From Clostridium pasteurianum (lineage in GTDB: Bacteria > Bacillota > Clostridia > Clostridiales > Clostridiaceae), in contig NZ_MCGV01000001.1 of NCBI RefSeq assembly GCF_001705235.1, positions 744,001-808,000 on the forward strand: a stretch of 64,000 nucleotides of DNA, in the 5' to 3' direction. This document shows positions 63,215-64,000 of this stretch, piece after piece. Positions within the stretch are counted from its first letter, which is position 1. Each line of letters opens with the position of its first letter. The notes beneath the pieces are model-generated. The model was not told where the DNA came from. It searched no databases and worked only from the letters and a program-made list of their open reading frames with translations. The position numbers were made by a program, and so were the translations under genes.

Positions 63215-64000
63215 ATGAATATCGATATATTAGGAGTACCTATATATTATGGTTCTGACAAAAAGGGAGTTGACTTAGCACCTAATAAAATAAGGGAAGA
63301 CAATTTAAAAGCAGTAATAACTAAGTACAATCACAAGGTTAGGGACATGGGAAATGTCAGTGTTCCATTCATACCTGAAAAAGATAAATTTAATGATAAT
63401 TCTAAAATGAAATTTTTAAAACCTATAATGAAAGTTAACAAAGATGTTGCCGATGAAGTTTACCATTCACTGGCTTCTGGAGATTTTCCATTTATACTAG
63501 GAGGAGATCATTCAATAGGTCTTGGCAGTATATCTGGTGCTAGCAAATTTGATAAGGATCTTGCTGTAATATGGATTGATGCCCATACAGATATAAACAC
63601 AGATAAAACTACTTTGTCTGGAAATGTTCATGGAATGCCTCTAGCTGCTGCAATGGGTATTGGTTCTAATGAACTTACAGACATATATTACAAAGGTCAA
63701 AAAGTAAAACCAGAAAATGTATTTATAATTGGCGCAAGAGATATAGATGATGGTGAATCAAAATTAATATCAGAAAAGCATCTCAATGTTTATTCTACAG
63801 AGACCTTAAAAAAAATTGGTGTAAAAAACATTATGGATGAAATTCACAAAAAACTTTTAAGCCAAAATGTACATTCAGTTCATTTAAGCCTTGACATAGA
63901 CTGTCTTGATAAGTCTATAGTTCCAGGTACAGGAACTCCTGTCCCTAATGGCATGAGCATACCTGACACTAAATTTATTATAAGTTATCTTGCTAAAACT
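63215..64000 (+). CDS. rocF: Arginase/agmatinase-family ureohydrolase, N-terminal 262 residues
   Basis: Open to the window edge; about 40 residues are missing compared with a normal arginase of 300. Manganese-site motifs are present: GGDHSIGLGSI (about 90-100), IDAHTDINT (about 122-130), SGNVHGMPLA (about 136-145) and SLDIDCLDKSIVPGTGTPV (about 227-245). The SGNVHGMP segment is of arginase type, so hydrolysis of arginine to ornithine and urea is most likely. Start ATG 63215 with GGAGG at 8 nt. Confidence 0.92.
   Translation, partial: MNIDILGVPIYYGSDKKGVDLAPNKIREDNLKAVITKYNHKVRDMGNVSVPFIPEKDKFNDNSKMKFLKPIMKVNKDVADEVYHSLASGDFPFILGGDHSIGLGSISGASKFDKDLAVIWIDAHTDINTDKTTLSGNVHGMPLAAAMGIGSNELTDIYYKGQKVKPENVFIIGARDIDDGESKLISEKHLNVYSTETLKKIGVKNIMDEIHKKLLSQNVHSVHLSLDIDCLDKSIVPGTGTPVPNGMSIPDTKFIISYLAKT

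Overview
The window is low-GC Firmicute DNA and most likely comes from a Clostridium close to C. acetobutylicum. The grounds are strongly AT-rich intergenic DNA, GGAGG-type ribosome sites, frequent TTG/GTG starts, the cluster glpX-hprK-5-formyl-THF cyclo-ligase-M18 aminopeptidase, a Spo0E-like protein, HydG and a FucI-like 'non-orthologous' xylose isomerase beside xylB. The species is an inference from gene content recalled from memory; no search was run. I see no rRNA, CRISPR array, prophage or replication origin.

Layout. 1-9 kb: end of an XRE regulator, tRNA-Leu(GAG), a double-receiver protein, then SLT lytic transglycosylase-coaE-polA, a DUF6483-like protein and two tandem DUF445 membrane proteins. 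9-20.6 kb: a cation-efflux transporter, a lipoprotein, a PHP phosphoesterase, an APH-like kinase, the aminopeptidase/cyclo-ligase/hprK/glpX cluster and small genes. This stretch carries a family of very long hairpin repeats that begin at the stop codons of genes; one of them is split by an IS110-family element. 20.9-26 kb: a xylose operon (xylB, ROK regulator, DUF4867 protein, FucI-like isomerase). 26-31.5 kb: YhgE/Pip membrane protein with a divergent TetR gene, a DUF1634/TSUP transporter pair and a second ROK regulator. 31.6-33.5 kb: an IS1595-type transposon with clear ends, an 8-bp target duplication and a P-loop kinase-like cargo gene.

33.5-52 kb is a carbohydrate island: two lactose/cellobiose-type PTS systems, each with a GH1 phospho-beta-glucosidase and a LevR-like sigma-54 activator containing PRD modules. 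System 1 also has a ROK sugar kinase and an intracellular carbohydrate acetylesterase. Each PTS operon has a textbook sigma-54 -24/-12 promoter and its own helically phased array of short upstream sites (CATACACA or TAGTGTCT). Together with HPr kinase and the xylose operon this describes an organism feeding on plant cell-wall oligosaccharides under PTS/HPr control.

52.4-64 kb: two-component system plus DegV, HydG (assembly of [FeFe]-hydrogenase), a U32 protein, a DUF692 metalloenzyme-like protein, an aminotransferase divergent from a MocR regulator, tRNA-Glu(CTC), a small hypothetical gene and the start of an arginase gene.

Most notable: the stop-codon-anchored giant hairpins, whose arms differ between copies but stay complementary within each copy; and the IS110 insertion in the loop of one of them. 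The upstream non-coding end of that IS110 element can fold into a bridge-RNA-like structure with two short guides (8 and 7 nt) that match the two sides of the actual insertion site.
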